A stretch of 64,000 nt of DNA from Agroathelia rolfsii (lineage: Eukaryota; Basidiomycota; Agaricomycetes; Amylocorticiales; Amylocorticiaceae), in NCBI GenBank assembly GCA_018343915.1, contig JABRWF010000005.1, positions 221,001-285,000 of the forward strand. The letters run 5' to 3'. Position numbers and translations under genes: made by a program. The notes beneath the pieces are model-generated. The model was not told the origin of the DNA, ran no database searches, and saw only the letters and a program-made list of their open reading frames with translations. Positions 10,585 to 21,936 of the stretch are shown here, in pieces (position 1 is the first letter of the stretch; every line of letters starts with the position of its first letter).

Positions 10585-13500
10585 AAAATGATATAGTCTT
10601 GTAGATATTGTTGTTCTATTTTTATGTATCTAGAATTCCAGAGGAAAAAATGCATTTCTCGAGCATTACCATCAAATAGGGCTTCGAAACCACACCCCTC
10701 CTCTGAACTATAAATGTTCGTTACAACTCATCCGACAAAAATCTGTTCAGGGCTGGGAACAGTACTATTGAGGTTGTTATCCAATAGAGAATAAACACAA
10801 TTTTCAAGACACTGGTCCAAGACCTTGTTATCTGCCATTTTCTGTTTAAATGCAAAGACTTAAAGCTCTTAAGCATCGATTTTTGCAAAGCTCCAGGGCT
10901 TATCTTATATGAAAGGCTCGGTTCAAGGCCTAAATATGTAGAGTGGGCTAGAAGGCTCTGCTGCAGACAACCCTAAATACACAAAAGGATCGCAATCCTA
11001 ACTGCCGGTGTCCTCGAGTATTGGTAAGACCATGGTTCTTCATTATTTGTCGGTATCTATCCTTCAAAATCCGTAGGCGGTTTTTTCAAGTGGATTCAAA
11101 TGTATCCGATGTGCACACAAGGAAGGCGATCCATAATATGTCTGTTCTTTTGTATGTGCATACACTCACTCGAAGCTTGTTCTTTACCGAGCTTTGTTTG
11201 TTTTTCTTTTTGTTTTTTTTTTTTGCTGACATCTCCCTTATATTATTGTGTCCGTCTGATGCGATGACCCTTGAGAGTTTCAAATCGGGTGTCTTTGTGA
11301 CGTGTGTCTTCCTAATAAGCGCCCTCAACCGTACATAGTACCGCATTGGCTTAACCAAGCACGGGGTCAAAAGATATTTGTGGACCGGATCTGTGACCTC
11401 AGGCTTTCTGGTTTAGATATGTTGATTTTTCTCGAGTATTAATACTTTGCCAATGGGTTCATGCCTCCTCTGGGATGTCAATATCGATTCGAGAGTTTCA
11501 GATAATCCTGCTTAGAATTTCACCTTGTTCCGAGTTGTGTTCGCACTGCGCCTATCTTAATAGTCCGTAATAAATAGGTAGATAGTTATAAACTTACCAC
11601 CGTAATCGTCCTGCACCGCAATCATATTCTTATCTGTCTTATTCTTTTTTATCTTTTTCCATGATGGATTGGATTAATGTTCATTTCCGTGTTTCCTGAC
11701 ATCTTAGCAGCCTTCGCTAAATTGAAATGAACTGGGGTTTAATCGCGCGAATTCTAACTTCAGCTTAGAATGATCCCTTTTCCAATGAATATTCTATTGC
11801 CTCTGTCTATGAGCAGCCCTGCGCAGCAAACCCGGGCTCTATTGCATGATGAATAAAACTATCGCTTATATGAGCTGCTAAAAGAACTAACCTAATCTAT
11901 TTGAAAATATGACACGGTTTGATTTCCTGGCGATACATGTGGGTTGTGATACCACATAGACAGCGGGTTTACATCTAGCTCATATAGATCGGCAGATAGG
12001 CACTGTCTGAGACCTTAGACACCTTTTAATCAACAAAAACAGAAGGCGTTGTAATTATTGAATATATGTGTACCATCAAAACGGTTAGGGATTTCTTTAC
12101 GTACTATGAAATTCACATCATGTTTGAGGTAGTTCTAACTATATTTTCTTCTCCACATCATGATCATCTAGGAATCAATCAATTAGTGGAAAGGTGAGTG
12201 AGAAAGACACAAAGAAATAGGGTGACTGCCCCATCACTTGACCCGAATAGTGGTAGGGAATATTAAGGGCTCAGCTGCTAATTTGACTTGGACTCGGGAA
12301 CCATTCGGTCTAGTCGTTCTTGCTCTCTCCACCACGACCATCCTGCATTTTTCAAATGATACTTTAATGATATGGTAAAAAAACCTGCGTTGACACCGTT
12401 CTAGAATCAAAGCTCCCCTCAAGTTTTTCTGATAGGGTATCTCTGGGGCTTAATTAAGCGTTCAATCAGCACCGAATACCGTCAATGGCGCTCCTACTGC
12501 TTGAAGTATTCGGTGCCAATTGCGACATACAATAAATTTAGACACTATTCGAGCTAGAGCCCGGCCATCGGTGGCTTTCCGGGCCGAACAAGAAGCATGT
12601 GCAATATTGATATCAGCCCACCTGGTTCACCCATAACAATATGAAACCAGTATATGCGGTAACTTCTTGGATCATGCCTATGCTAGGCTTTATAGTCTGA
12701 TTTTCCTGAAATAAACAAACTATCTATCATCAGAGCTTCATGAGAGTTTTGAAAGGGTAACTGATATTATTCTATGTTATGCCTTGGTGTTTGAAATTAC
12801 CGAGTCCATTTGGAGCAAATGAAGAATAGCGGGGCACGCCATTCCTGGGCAAATCATAATCATTTGTCAGCGACAAACCGAGTGTACTTATTGCTACCAT
12901 ATCAATCGAACTAGCTGTATTCGACGTTTGAAATTCGATGGTAAATGGAAACCGTGGGCTATTGCCCAATATATGATACATGATACATAAGCCATCGATT
13001 TGATAAGTTGGATATTGGCGTCGGTGGTAAATCTGCCTATGGTGGATCAGAGCACCATCGGGTCCGCCTATGGGCAAGGGAATGCGAAAGTAATACTCGT
13101 ACAATACAATTCATATATCATTATTCATCACTGGATCATACTAGGCCATAGACATCGTTAGCACCCAACCCAATTAGGGTTTAGTCACGGTATTGATGAT
13201 TTCAAGTTGTGGCATCCAAATTCGCGTTCGGGTTTGAGTCGCTTGCTACAGCTATGCTTTAAAATTTACTACTCAAATTAGTCTGAGAACCTACTGGCTA
13301 CCCTGCATCAGTAGTTGTTCCACCTTACAGTTGTAGTCCGGTTCACTACAGTATTCCCCATTACATGCAGCGCCGCATTAATGGCAATTGCTGCTATCTC
13401 ACGCATGTACTTCATACTACAATCTAATCACCCCGTGTACCTTAACAAACCACCAGCTAATACCCCAACATCTACCTGATCGTATTCATGACACCTATGA

Positions 13501-13787
13501 ACGTATATGAGCCCTTAATCAACTTACAGCTATCAACTGACGCATCGCAAGACTGACTTCAACCTCGGTCAAGATTATCATAGCTGGTACGACGGAAACT
13601 CGTTACTGACAAGTTTCCGTCAAGACCGTGCATATAGTTATGTGAGTATCCCTAGCTGCACAAAAGTATTTATCTGGCACCGCTTTCTCAAGCCTCTGGT
13701 GACCACCGTCAGCATCCTATCCTCTCAACTAGCATTCATCAGGCTAGCTACCATCTGTCTCTTCATCTTCAGTCCTAATCCTTTGCC
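10585..13787. other. Long spacer between copies A and B
   Basis: About 3.2 kb, AT-rich. The open frames in it (for example 11021-11338, 12772-13104) show no motifs, codon pattern or splice-linked continuation I can support. It contains a perfect 11 bp inverted repeat near 12.5 kb, listed separately. The last few hundred bases should be the promoter of copy B. Confidence 0.5.
12469..12516. repeat. 11 bp inverted repeat (hairpin)
   Basis: GCACCGAATAC at 12469-12479 and its exact reverse complement GTATTCGGTGC at 12506-12516, with a 26-base loop. It is not followed by a T-run and not next to a gene. The role is unknown. Confidence 0.6.
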
Positions 13788-15423
13788 ATGGCTCCCCAAT
13801 CCAATGACACGAACATACAGTGCGTCTCTGTGCGCATAGCCCATGGCTTGTTTGCTCAGTGATAGTAACTCTGTACAATAGCAACGAACCATTTGCTCCC
13901 CGAGCACAATTGCAGCAGCCTATCGAGGCTGTTATTGACAGCCACGTACAGATGACAGATCCGCGTGCAAATTTATGTTTGTGCGTATCACTTTTGAACG
14001 GTTGTGCTTTCCTTACCAGGCTTACTCTGTGTATACACATCTCTCAAGCGCTCAACTCTGTGATGACTATCATGGCATAGGTGAAAGCATAGGGACGGGC
14101 TCATCGCTCAACTCAGAGTTCCAAGGTCCCCATCTCGCCCAAGGTGGCCCCCGGTATTATCAGGCATGACGGCTCTTCTCTTCTAAGCTGTTGTTATTGG
14201 CAGTTTGCTGACAAACCTTTGAGCAGCCCATGCCAGTCCCTCTTACTAGTAGGAGTCTGCTTCCCCAAGAAGACTTGTCACCAGCCTCGCTACAAAGCCC
14301 TCCATGGAACCCGGCGGAGGAGGATAGATGGAGCCACCCTACCATGGCTCAGCATCCATGGGTGTCGTCAGTTTTGGTCGCTAATACCCCAGCAGAAGAC
14401 CATCAGGCTTTATCATTGGACGATCTACTAGATTTTGGTCCCAACTCATCATTCCAGGATCCCTCAACCCTTGGAGTGAAAGATGAGCATTCCTTGTATG
14501 AGCCCATGCAAAAGTTGCGTATCGACACTGGTTTTTCACCCCTCACTCCTCACATTTCTGGAAGTCCTCTGAGTGAGGAGGCACCTACTACTACCAGTGC
14601 TCCATCTTCATCCCTGAGGACGGAATTCTCATTTAATCAACCTGAGGTGGATATATCCAAACCGAAATTTGTGCATGTGTATACTGAATGATGTAACAGG
14701 GAACTGTTCAAGACGTAGAGCAAAAATTCAAGGATTTTGCCCAGACTTTGAATCTGCTATTCCCTGATTTACTCATCATGCCACAGGATAGCTACAAATC
14801 TCACGCCGAAGCCGATCACAATAGATATGTTAAGGATGCAGATTTGCAGCCAGTGATTGAATTCAACTTGGAACCCTACCCATACGGTGTTCCACTTCGA
14901 GATGTGCTGTCCGGTAGGCTCAAAGATCTCGCTGACGATTTAGTCCTCAATCATGGACCACCTTCGGCTTACATTAGACTTCAAGTAAGTTTCTCTCTTG
15001 TTTTGCGTAGCATGAACCTAAACCTAGCCTTTAGGCACCAGGATACAAATCAAAGAGAGAACAAAAATCCCAAATATATCTGAAAACCTATGGGAAAAGC
15101 AGAAGGCCCCTCAATAGAAAGCGTCTTCTGATTCGTGTCGCTCGTGCGATACAAAAAATCTTAGAGGTAGGCGGCGCCTAATCACTATACCCTACACCAC
15201 CACGACTGATTGACTCCTGGTTTTCTAGAAACTAGCCAAAGAGCAGCAAAATAAAAAAGTCACCAATGACCTATCGTTCAAATGGACTATAGGCGATGGT
15301 CCTGGAAAAATTGGTATTAACGACCTACATATCCTCTCTCTGCACAACGTTTCTCGGGGAACATGGCAGCCACAGCTATGTCTGGATCCAGACTATCTTT
15401 GGCGTCAAGGCACCGGCATCTAA
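13788..15423 (+). CDS. Copy B of the tandem unknown-function family
   Basis: Seven exons: 13788-13819, 13882-13980, 14049-14163, 14227-14646, 14700-14984, 15035-15166 and 15229-15423 (TAA), predicting 425 residues. Intron 3 appears to use a GC donor (CAG|GCATGA) where copies A and C have GTATGA. The N-terminal half is Pro/Ser-rich, with S-P-L-S-E-E-A-P-T-T-T near the end of exon 4. The conserved half (exons 5-7) carries S-H-A-E-A-D-H-N-R-Y-V, L-N-H-G-P-P-S-A-Y-I-R-L-Q, P-G-Y-K-S-K, W-T-I-G and L-H-N-V-S-R-G-T-W-Q-P. No signal peptide or membrane segment is visible. The basic patch and acidic/Ser-rich N-terminus would suit a nuclear protein, but that is inference. Exons 1-3 are less certain than 4-7. 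Confidence 0.8.
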
Positions 15424-17861
15424 AACCCAAAATCTAAATGGGATTTGCATGTATTTTTTTTTGGTTCTTTCAGTCTCGCACATTTCCAAAATTGTATTTA
15501 GAATTCTCAAATGATGAGATAAATCTATAAATCTTGAATGGTTAAGATTTGTATTTAAATGATGATTGGATCCGCTTGTAATTATGTGTACTAAGGACAT
15601 AGATACTGCTAGTTCAAGGTTGATGCATAGAATGTCAACCATATCATGTATGCATGTACTAGTAGAACTCGAAAGGTTGACAACTCTTGGAGATTCTTTT
15701 GCTAGCCTTGGGCCGGAGTGCAAGTGGAAGTAATAATCTAAATTAGCAAAAATTAAGTTTCAGGACACATGATGTCAATTTGGACGGTTTGAACACTTAA
15801 AAGTTTGTCTGTGGTAGCCTCCCCAGGCAGGCGCGAGTTCACGTGATGATAGTCAATCACTTGCACCAGCGCCTACCGTGATTGCCAATGTCGTTCGCCG
15901 CAAAGTGCCGCTGGTTACAGGGGGGGTGAAACTGGCTATAACGTGATAAAGGCTTACGTGCCTTGTGCTTCCTGTCCCCACTTTGACATCGGCGATCTTC
16001 GGCATCGAAGAATGAGAGGCTCCCTACTAGAGTCTTATGACTGCCAACAGGCTACAGCTGTGGGCTTAGGCGCGAGCTTAGGCTGCTGCACCCACGTACA
16101 CATTATTTGGTTCGGAATGCATGTGTTCATAGACATCTTTCAAATCTCAAGAACCAAAAGCCGTTATCCTGCAAAACTCCGCTCTCTTTACTGTCACAAG
16201 CAAATTCTCATACCAGCGCGCACGCGCACTAGCCCTATTCATACCCGCGATTCCGGCGCTCAAGAAATTTTTTCGCGGCTGCAATATGGAATTACATGGC
16301 TAGCGCAAGTATCGAGCGTAAAACTTAAAAATTGCCATGCAACAGGAGAAAGAAAGAAAGAAAAAAAATCCCGCAGTACCAGATAAGAGTTGCTGCACAC
16401 TACGCCTGTAATGGGTAGAGATTTATAACAGAATTTTGACAAAAAGGCGATTGCTAGCATATGTTCGATATGTGAGTACTCACGTCGCAGGCACGCATAA
16501 ACCACATTCCATCTGTCCACATGATCTACGAGGCAGTTGATCTGAGCAAATGTTAGAAATCTAAGCTTGCCACCTCGTCATGAAACTGTACACTAGCATG
16601 TATATTGCCCTAAAGGAAAACGGAAACACATATAAAAATAATCGGTGCCCTCTCACGGTTCAATCCGTTTAGTATTACAATGTCTACCATTGAGCCTCGA
16701 GGTTGAGGCCTTGAGGCACATTCATCTATAGTAAACCAATCACACGACCACCATACACGTGCGTGCGTGGAGTGATACCGACTGCAAGTAGGTATATCTC
16801 ATCGGTAATCATCTCGTATAAACTGTTCTATATGTCACCTGACTCAAAATGTGTATTGTTGCTGAAGAATGCTCCCACTACCAGCAGTGCAAATTTTCAA
16901 ATATAGTTTGAGATAAATGATTCCACTCGTAATATAATCAAATGGGGCTTATAAAATAGAATCATAACTGGTTGCATGTTAGTAGTACTTGTACCAACTT
17001 GGATACTTCGATAACGTCGACTCACGTATATGCACCCAGCTGTTGCCGCAGACGAGTACTTGGTTGTTGGTTAATGTGGCTGGCGCCTCCTCGGATGAAG
17101 AGAGTTTTGCAGACGCAACTTTTAACCGGAGATTTACGTATAGCAAACAGCTAGTCGTTTGTGCACAACTACTGGTAAGCCGTAATATACATACAATGGA
17201 CACCCTACGATCGATAGTCGATTGTGCTCATAGCTGTCATTGTGATTGGTAATGCCAAACAGATAATAGCTATGCTCGGATTGGCGAAAACATGTTGTTT
17301 TGGGGTTCAAGTGCTCGTGCCGCCATGGCTCGGCACTCAGTACTCAGTACTTGGGTCCCAAGCTAATCCTCTTACTACTTACCAGTGTTTGTTATAGGAC
17401 TTTTACGGCTCCGTCAGGGAGCCTGATATCTAGACAGTAAACCATTTGGTCACTGCCATGACCGTCGGGCCGCCCCACAGCGGCAGTGCTGCGGCGTTGA
17501 TTAATGGCCACTGTCTCAGAGATACCATAGACCGGTACGAGTTCGAGTAACCAAGCTACCCTGGCTCACTGGCAGGCTGAACGAAATACGTTCATGAACA
17601 CAATTCATAATGACTCCGCAATGAATCCTTGAGACCATATAGCTGTCCTCTAGGTCAATGAAATGAAGCAAGCAGCCAACTCAGCTGTACTAGTACCTAC
17701 AGCTGCTCCCCGTCTAGCACAGCTAATGGGGCTCACATGGATCCCTATTATCTATGTAGCTGCTTTATATCTATACTCCCATCTCTTCCCAGGCTTTTTA
17801 TTGCCATCGCCTCTCACCTCCTCAGAATAGCTACAACTCATAGTTTAGTCTTTAAACTGCT
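15424..17861. other. Long spacer between copies B and C
   Basis: About 2.4 kb with scattered short open frames only, none with recognisable content. It includes the presumed promoter of copy C next to its start. Nothing else supported. Confidence 0.5.
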
Positions 17862-19485
17862 ATGGCCTTAAATAGCACGTATCTGTAGTGAGTATCTGCA
17901 CCCATGTAGCTCGTAACTTTTGCGCTCAGTTGCCTTCCAATAGCTACGATATCCCCTCATCTGAGCAGGAACTTACCACAGCTTGTACCACGATGGAATC
18001 ATCCTCATGGAGGTGAGGAAATTTCTACTCATCCCGTATCCTTTGTTTTGAATCCACATTGACGTCTACATTGCTATGGCTCTCAAGTCATCAACTTCTG
18101 GCTGAACCATACACCAATGAGTTTCCCCGTGATAGTAAGGCGGATAGAGACGTATCGATATCGCCGCTGGTTCAAGAAGTTGAGCCTCAGCACTGGCACA
18201 ACAAGGTATGACCAACCATTGTCCCATCTTCATCTTCTGACCATTCACAAACTGGTTATCAGCCTGAGACTTATCCTTATGAGTCCCCGATCCAATTCGA
18301 AGGTTGGCCAGCTCTTCCTCATCGCGACTCTGTAGAAGACAGCTACTCGCACGCGCAGCTGAAGACCGAAACATATTATTCGCTTCCTGCATCGGAGATG
18401 CTGGTTTCAAACTCTGATCCCATTGAACATACTCAGTGTTGGATGTTCGATCATCCCTCCAATGCTGATTCCGGCCTTTTGCTACACAAATGGCAGCCCG
18501 GGGAGCCTGCTTGTTTTCAGCATGAACTCTCAGTGAAATCTGAACTGAGCATTGATACCACAATCCTCAGGCTGGGTACCGCCTCCCTTGCCGGTGGGAG
18601 CCCTTTGAGCGAGGAGCCAACTACTACTAGTACCTTATCACCCATACCCTCTTTAACATTTCCGGTAAGTATCATTCCAATACACATCCTTCCATCAATT
18701 TGAACGTGTCGTAGAAAACCCTTGACGTTGTCAAAGAGGAATTTGAAAACTTTCGCGTCTATTTCAGATCGGAACTACCACATCTGATGTTCATGCCTCA
18801 GAAGATATATCAATCTCACGCAAAAGCAGATCACGAGAGATACGTGAGAGATGCAAAACTACAACCTCCCATCCAATTCCTCTCGAAAATCGATGGATGC
18901 GGAATTCCGCTTCAACAAGTCCTTTTTACTGGTAGCAGACTCAAAGATTTAGAGCTCCTCGAGCTTATCGATCCCACTGAATCTGTACTTAACCATGGTC
19001 CTCCTTCAACCTCTATCCGACTTCAGGTTCGCATAATTGTTGTCATGCCTCTCCACTATAGCTCATATCGAGTCCTAACACATGATTGTTCAGGTTCCTG
19101 GATATGAAGCAAAGAAGAAACAGCAGAAGCATCAGATATCATTAAAAACCTATGAGAAGGACAGGAAACCCCTCACAAGAGTGCGCCTTCTTTCTGCTGT
19201 TGCTCGAGCAATCAAGCAAATCATAGAGGTTAGTACAACATGTCATATGAATTTGTAGAACCGTCACTTGATTAATATCTATATCCTTAGAATTTAACCA
19301 AGGAAACACAAGACACTACAAAGGTCGCGCATATGCTCCCCACTTGGACCATCGGGAAAGCGCACAATATGATTAGTTTTGACGACTTATGCATCATTTC
19401 TCTTCACAATGTTTCGCAAGGCACTTGGCAGCCTCACCTTTATCTTAAACCAAGACCATCAATTCAAAACCATAGTAGATATTAA
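17862..19485 (+). CDS. Copy C of the tandem unknown-function family
   Basis: Seven exons: 17862-17887, 17944-18012, 18088-18205, 18263-18664, 18715-19026, 19094-19228 and 19291-19485 (TAA), predicting 418 residues. Exon 2 has the same length as in copy A (69 nt), and exon 7 is 195 nt in all three copies. The variable N-terminal half holds S-P-L-S-E-E-P-T-T-T, almost the same as copy B. The conserved half has S-H-A-K-A-D-H-E-R-Y-V-R-D-A, L-N-H-G-P-P-S-T-S-I-R-L-Q, P-G-Y-E-A-K-K-K-Q, T-W-T-I-G-K and S-L-H-N-V-S-Q-G-T-W-Q-P. It appears intact. Function unknown; with B it is probably the remaining working set of the cluster. Confidence 0.85.
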
Positions 19486-19726
19486 ATAGGTTTATATTCT
19501 TTCAAGATAAAATATATCGAACTCAAAAACGGGCCACTAGAGTTTTGGTTATCGAAATGCAAGGACAAAAGGCCTTTTGGATGAAGCCTAGAGAAGCAAT
19601 GTTTATGCCCCAAATTGGATCTTGAAATGTAAATTAGGCGTTTCTTCTTCTATTTACATGCCTTTCAATATCAAACAACCATGTACATATACAAAATTTA
19701 CATGCTATGTATGTCGCTTTTTCGAA

Positions 19727-20871
19727 TCATAGGTATTTTTGCAAGAATTGGACTGTTGCTTTGAATGCGCCCTCTTTACCGGCTACAGCCTTAGGATCAT
19801 TCTGATTTGAATCAGTAATATATTGATTATGAGCTTACAGTGCCACGGTGTAAGGCAAATGTCCTCACCAAGTCTGCTCTCACAGCAAAGCCGTGTCTGC
19901 ATCCATCGAAATATTCTCTCAAGTATCCGGGTTCGAATTGGCCCGCACCCATGATGGTATCTGCCCCCTTCTGAGCGTCGTGATCAAACTGCTGATCTAT
20001 GGTGCAAGAGTTGATCAGCAACGGCGCTTTCGACACGAATTTGTATTTCTGTAAGGTGTGATCAGCCCGCTAACTATGGTAGGAAGCCGTATAATGGAAT
20101 GCTCACTTCAAAGTCGTCGGGCACGGTTAAGCGTGGGGGATGTGATACAACCACGACTTTGACAGTGTTCTCGAAAGCGAGATCGAAACTACTTCTGGCG
20201 CCGTAGCAGTAGCCGTTGGCGGCAAATCTAGTAACGCCTTTCGATTTGAGGCCATTGATAACTTTGTCCACGAGTGGCCTCGTGGTTTCGAAGCCATGCT
20301 TAGCAGCCCAGGTGGCCCTATCCCAATTCGGTGGCTTAAAATGTAATTATAAGTCATCGATAATATTTTGCGAACGCGGATAGGATATGCACCGTGCTTA
20401 GGTGACCTTCTACTACGACTGCTGGTACAGGGTCGCCATCAAACATGTCCGGTGCCACCGTCTTTTGAAGAGGAGAGGAGATCAGATTTCACGGTTCTAA
20501 TATGTGGGTATACGATATGTAGTTTGTGTGCTTACTCTAAACCCGTTCTTGGCGAAGTCGGATATAAGCAACTACAACCGATGGAGTTAGTTTAACAATG
20601 GTAGATAAGAGCGATCATTAATCCTGATGCCTGATTATTAACAAACTGGACACCAAAAACATCAGACAGGAAGAGTATGACGGAGCTTTCATCATATTCC
20701 TTTTCAGGAGTGGAAACATAACAGTTTACGCCTCCGATTGTCTCGAAGTGGCCTGCAGGACATGTCATCAGATCGATCTCATTGTAGTCAAGATGACGCG
20801 GAAATAAAGCAGTAACTACCTTCAGGTGTACCCTCGTGACGAGCACCTGAGTAGCAGTCGTTGCAACTCAT
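19727..20871 (-). CDS. Dienelactone hydrolase family protein
   Basis: Alpha/beta-hydrolase of the dienelactone hydrolase family. The start ATG (20869-20871) opens M-S-C-N-D-C-Y-S-G. Several introns follow, and the last exon ends ..F-L-Q-K-Y-L at TGA 19727-19729. The nucleophile elbow reads G-Y-C-Y-G-A-R (catalytic Cys), an Asp candidate lies in T-I-D-Q-Q-F-D, and the His is in D-G-C-R-H-G-F-A-V-R. These match the Cys-Asp-His triad of the family. Early exons carry V-I-L-F-L-S-D-V-F-G. Length, about 245 residues, is usual. The physiological substrate cannot be told from sequence. Fungal relatives are cytoplasmic hydrolases, some linked to aromatic breakdown. Confidence 0.85.
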
Positions 20872-21430
20872 ACTTAGCGTTTTTAAGCCAAGAAATGAAA
20901 GGGGATGAGGTGTTGGTCCTAATTCTGCGCAATTGACCTGGCTTCTTATAGCACCACTAGACCTGCTGAGCTGATGACGTAGTCAGGTTGACTCAGTGAT
21001 GATAAGATTATAATCTATCAAGTAAGGCGATTCTCGTCAGTCTACAATTTGTTTTTATTTCGTTGATTAGTCCAGAATTATGTTGTTTGAATAGTCTCGA
21101 TGTTTCGTGCCACCAGTCTGGGACATGCGGGAATGAAGTGATTTTCTGCAGTGAACTTAAAGGCGTTGGAGTTCAATTTGCTTGTTCTAGAGCCAATCTA
21201 AAAATCAGATCTCCTTACTTACAAGCTCAAAACACCAAAGTAAGATAATTTAAAAAAAAAAGTCCAGTCTATGAAGCTGCGAGTTCCAGCTATTTGATTC
21301 ATATATTGCCAGTGCGTATCCATCCTGAGGGCGAATGGAAAAAGTTAAATTGAGCCACTAGTTTTCGAGTTTTGAGTTGGAAGCACTAGTAGCTACTGAT
21401 TACATTAATGTTTTGAGGTCAAAAAGCACG
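20872..21430. other. Intergenic, upstream of the hydrolase
   Basis: Promoter region of the divergent hydrolase gene and 5' flank of the tRNA gene. No coding frame supported. Confidence 0.5.
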
Positions 21431-21510
21431 GCTGCAGTGGGGTAGTGGTAACCTGGGTCGTTGCCATTCGCTAGCTCGACCCGCCCGGAGTTCGATTCTC
21501 CGTTGCAGCA
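21431..21510 (+). tRNA. tRNA-Gly (GCC) with a 9-nt intron
   Basis: Cloverleaf by hand. Acceptor 21431-21437 GCTGCAG pairs with 21503-21509 TTGCAGC (one G-U), with A at 21510 as discriminator. D stem GGGT (21440-21443) pairs with ACCT (21451-21454). Anticodon stem GGTCG (21456-21460) pairs with CGACC (21477-21481). The 16-base anticodon loop has GCC at 21463-21465, followed after position 37 by a 9-base intron (TTCGCTAGC). Variable loop is 4 nt. T stem CGGAG/CTCCG carries loop TTCGATT. A TTTT Pol III terminator follows within a few bases. Confidence 0.92.
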
Positions 21511-21936
21511 AGTTGTTTTGCTCAATTTTAAGTTATTAAATTGATTTCTATTCTGTAAGGAAGTGATTGATCCACTGCCACTACCCCTCTTTTTTTTTCA
21601 ACATCATGCTGCTGGATTATAGACAAAAGTAAGTGATCTGTACATGTATTGATGTTACTTGTGTTATGCGTAACAAGCCATCGATTAGTCACGAATCACG
21701 CGGCAAACAGGATTTGATTTGTCCCATTCAAGTTGTGTGTGTCTCGGCGTCATTCTCTCCTTGTCGCTTGTGTGTATCTATCTCGTTTACTTATCACGAC
21801 GATTCTCGATATCAACAGAGCCTGGCAGATCCATTCTGACCAATCCTTTCACTTACAGAGCTCATCTAGCTTGCTCGCATCTGTACTGGTAGTGGCACTC
21901 GTTCATTACTCGACTTTGCCCTAAACCCTTTCATCC
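21511..21936. other. Intergenic, tRNA 3' flank and promoter of the RING gene
   Basis: Contains the tRNA terminator T-run at its start, a poly-T stretch near 21590, and the 5' UTR of the next gene. No gene seen. Confidence 0.5.
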
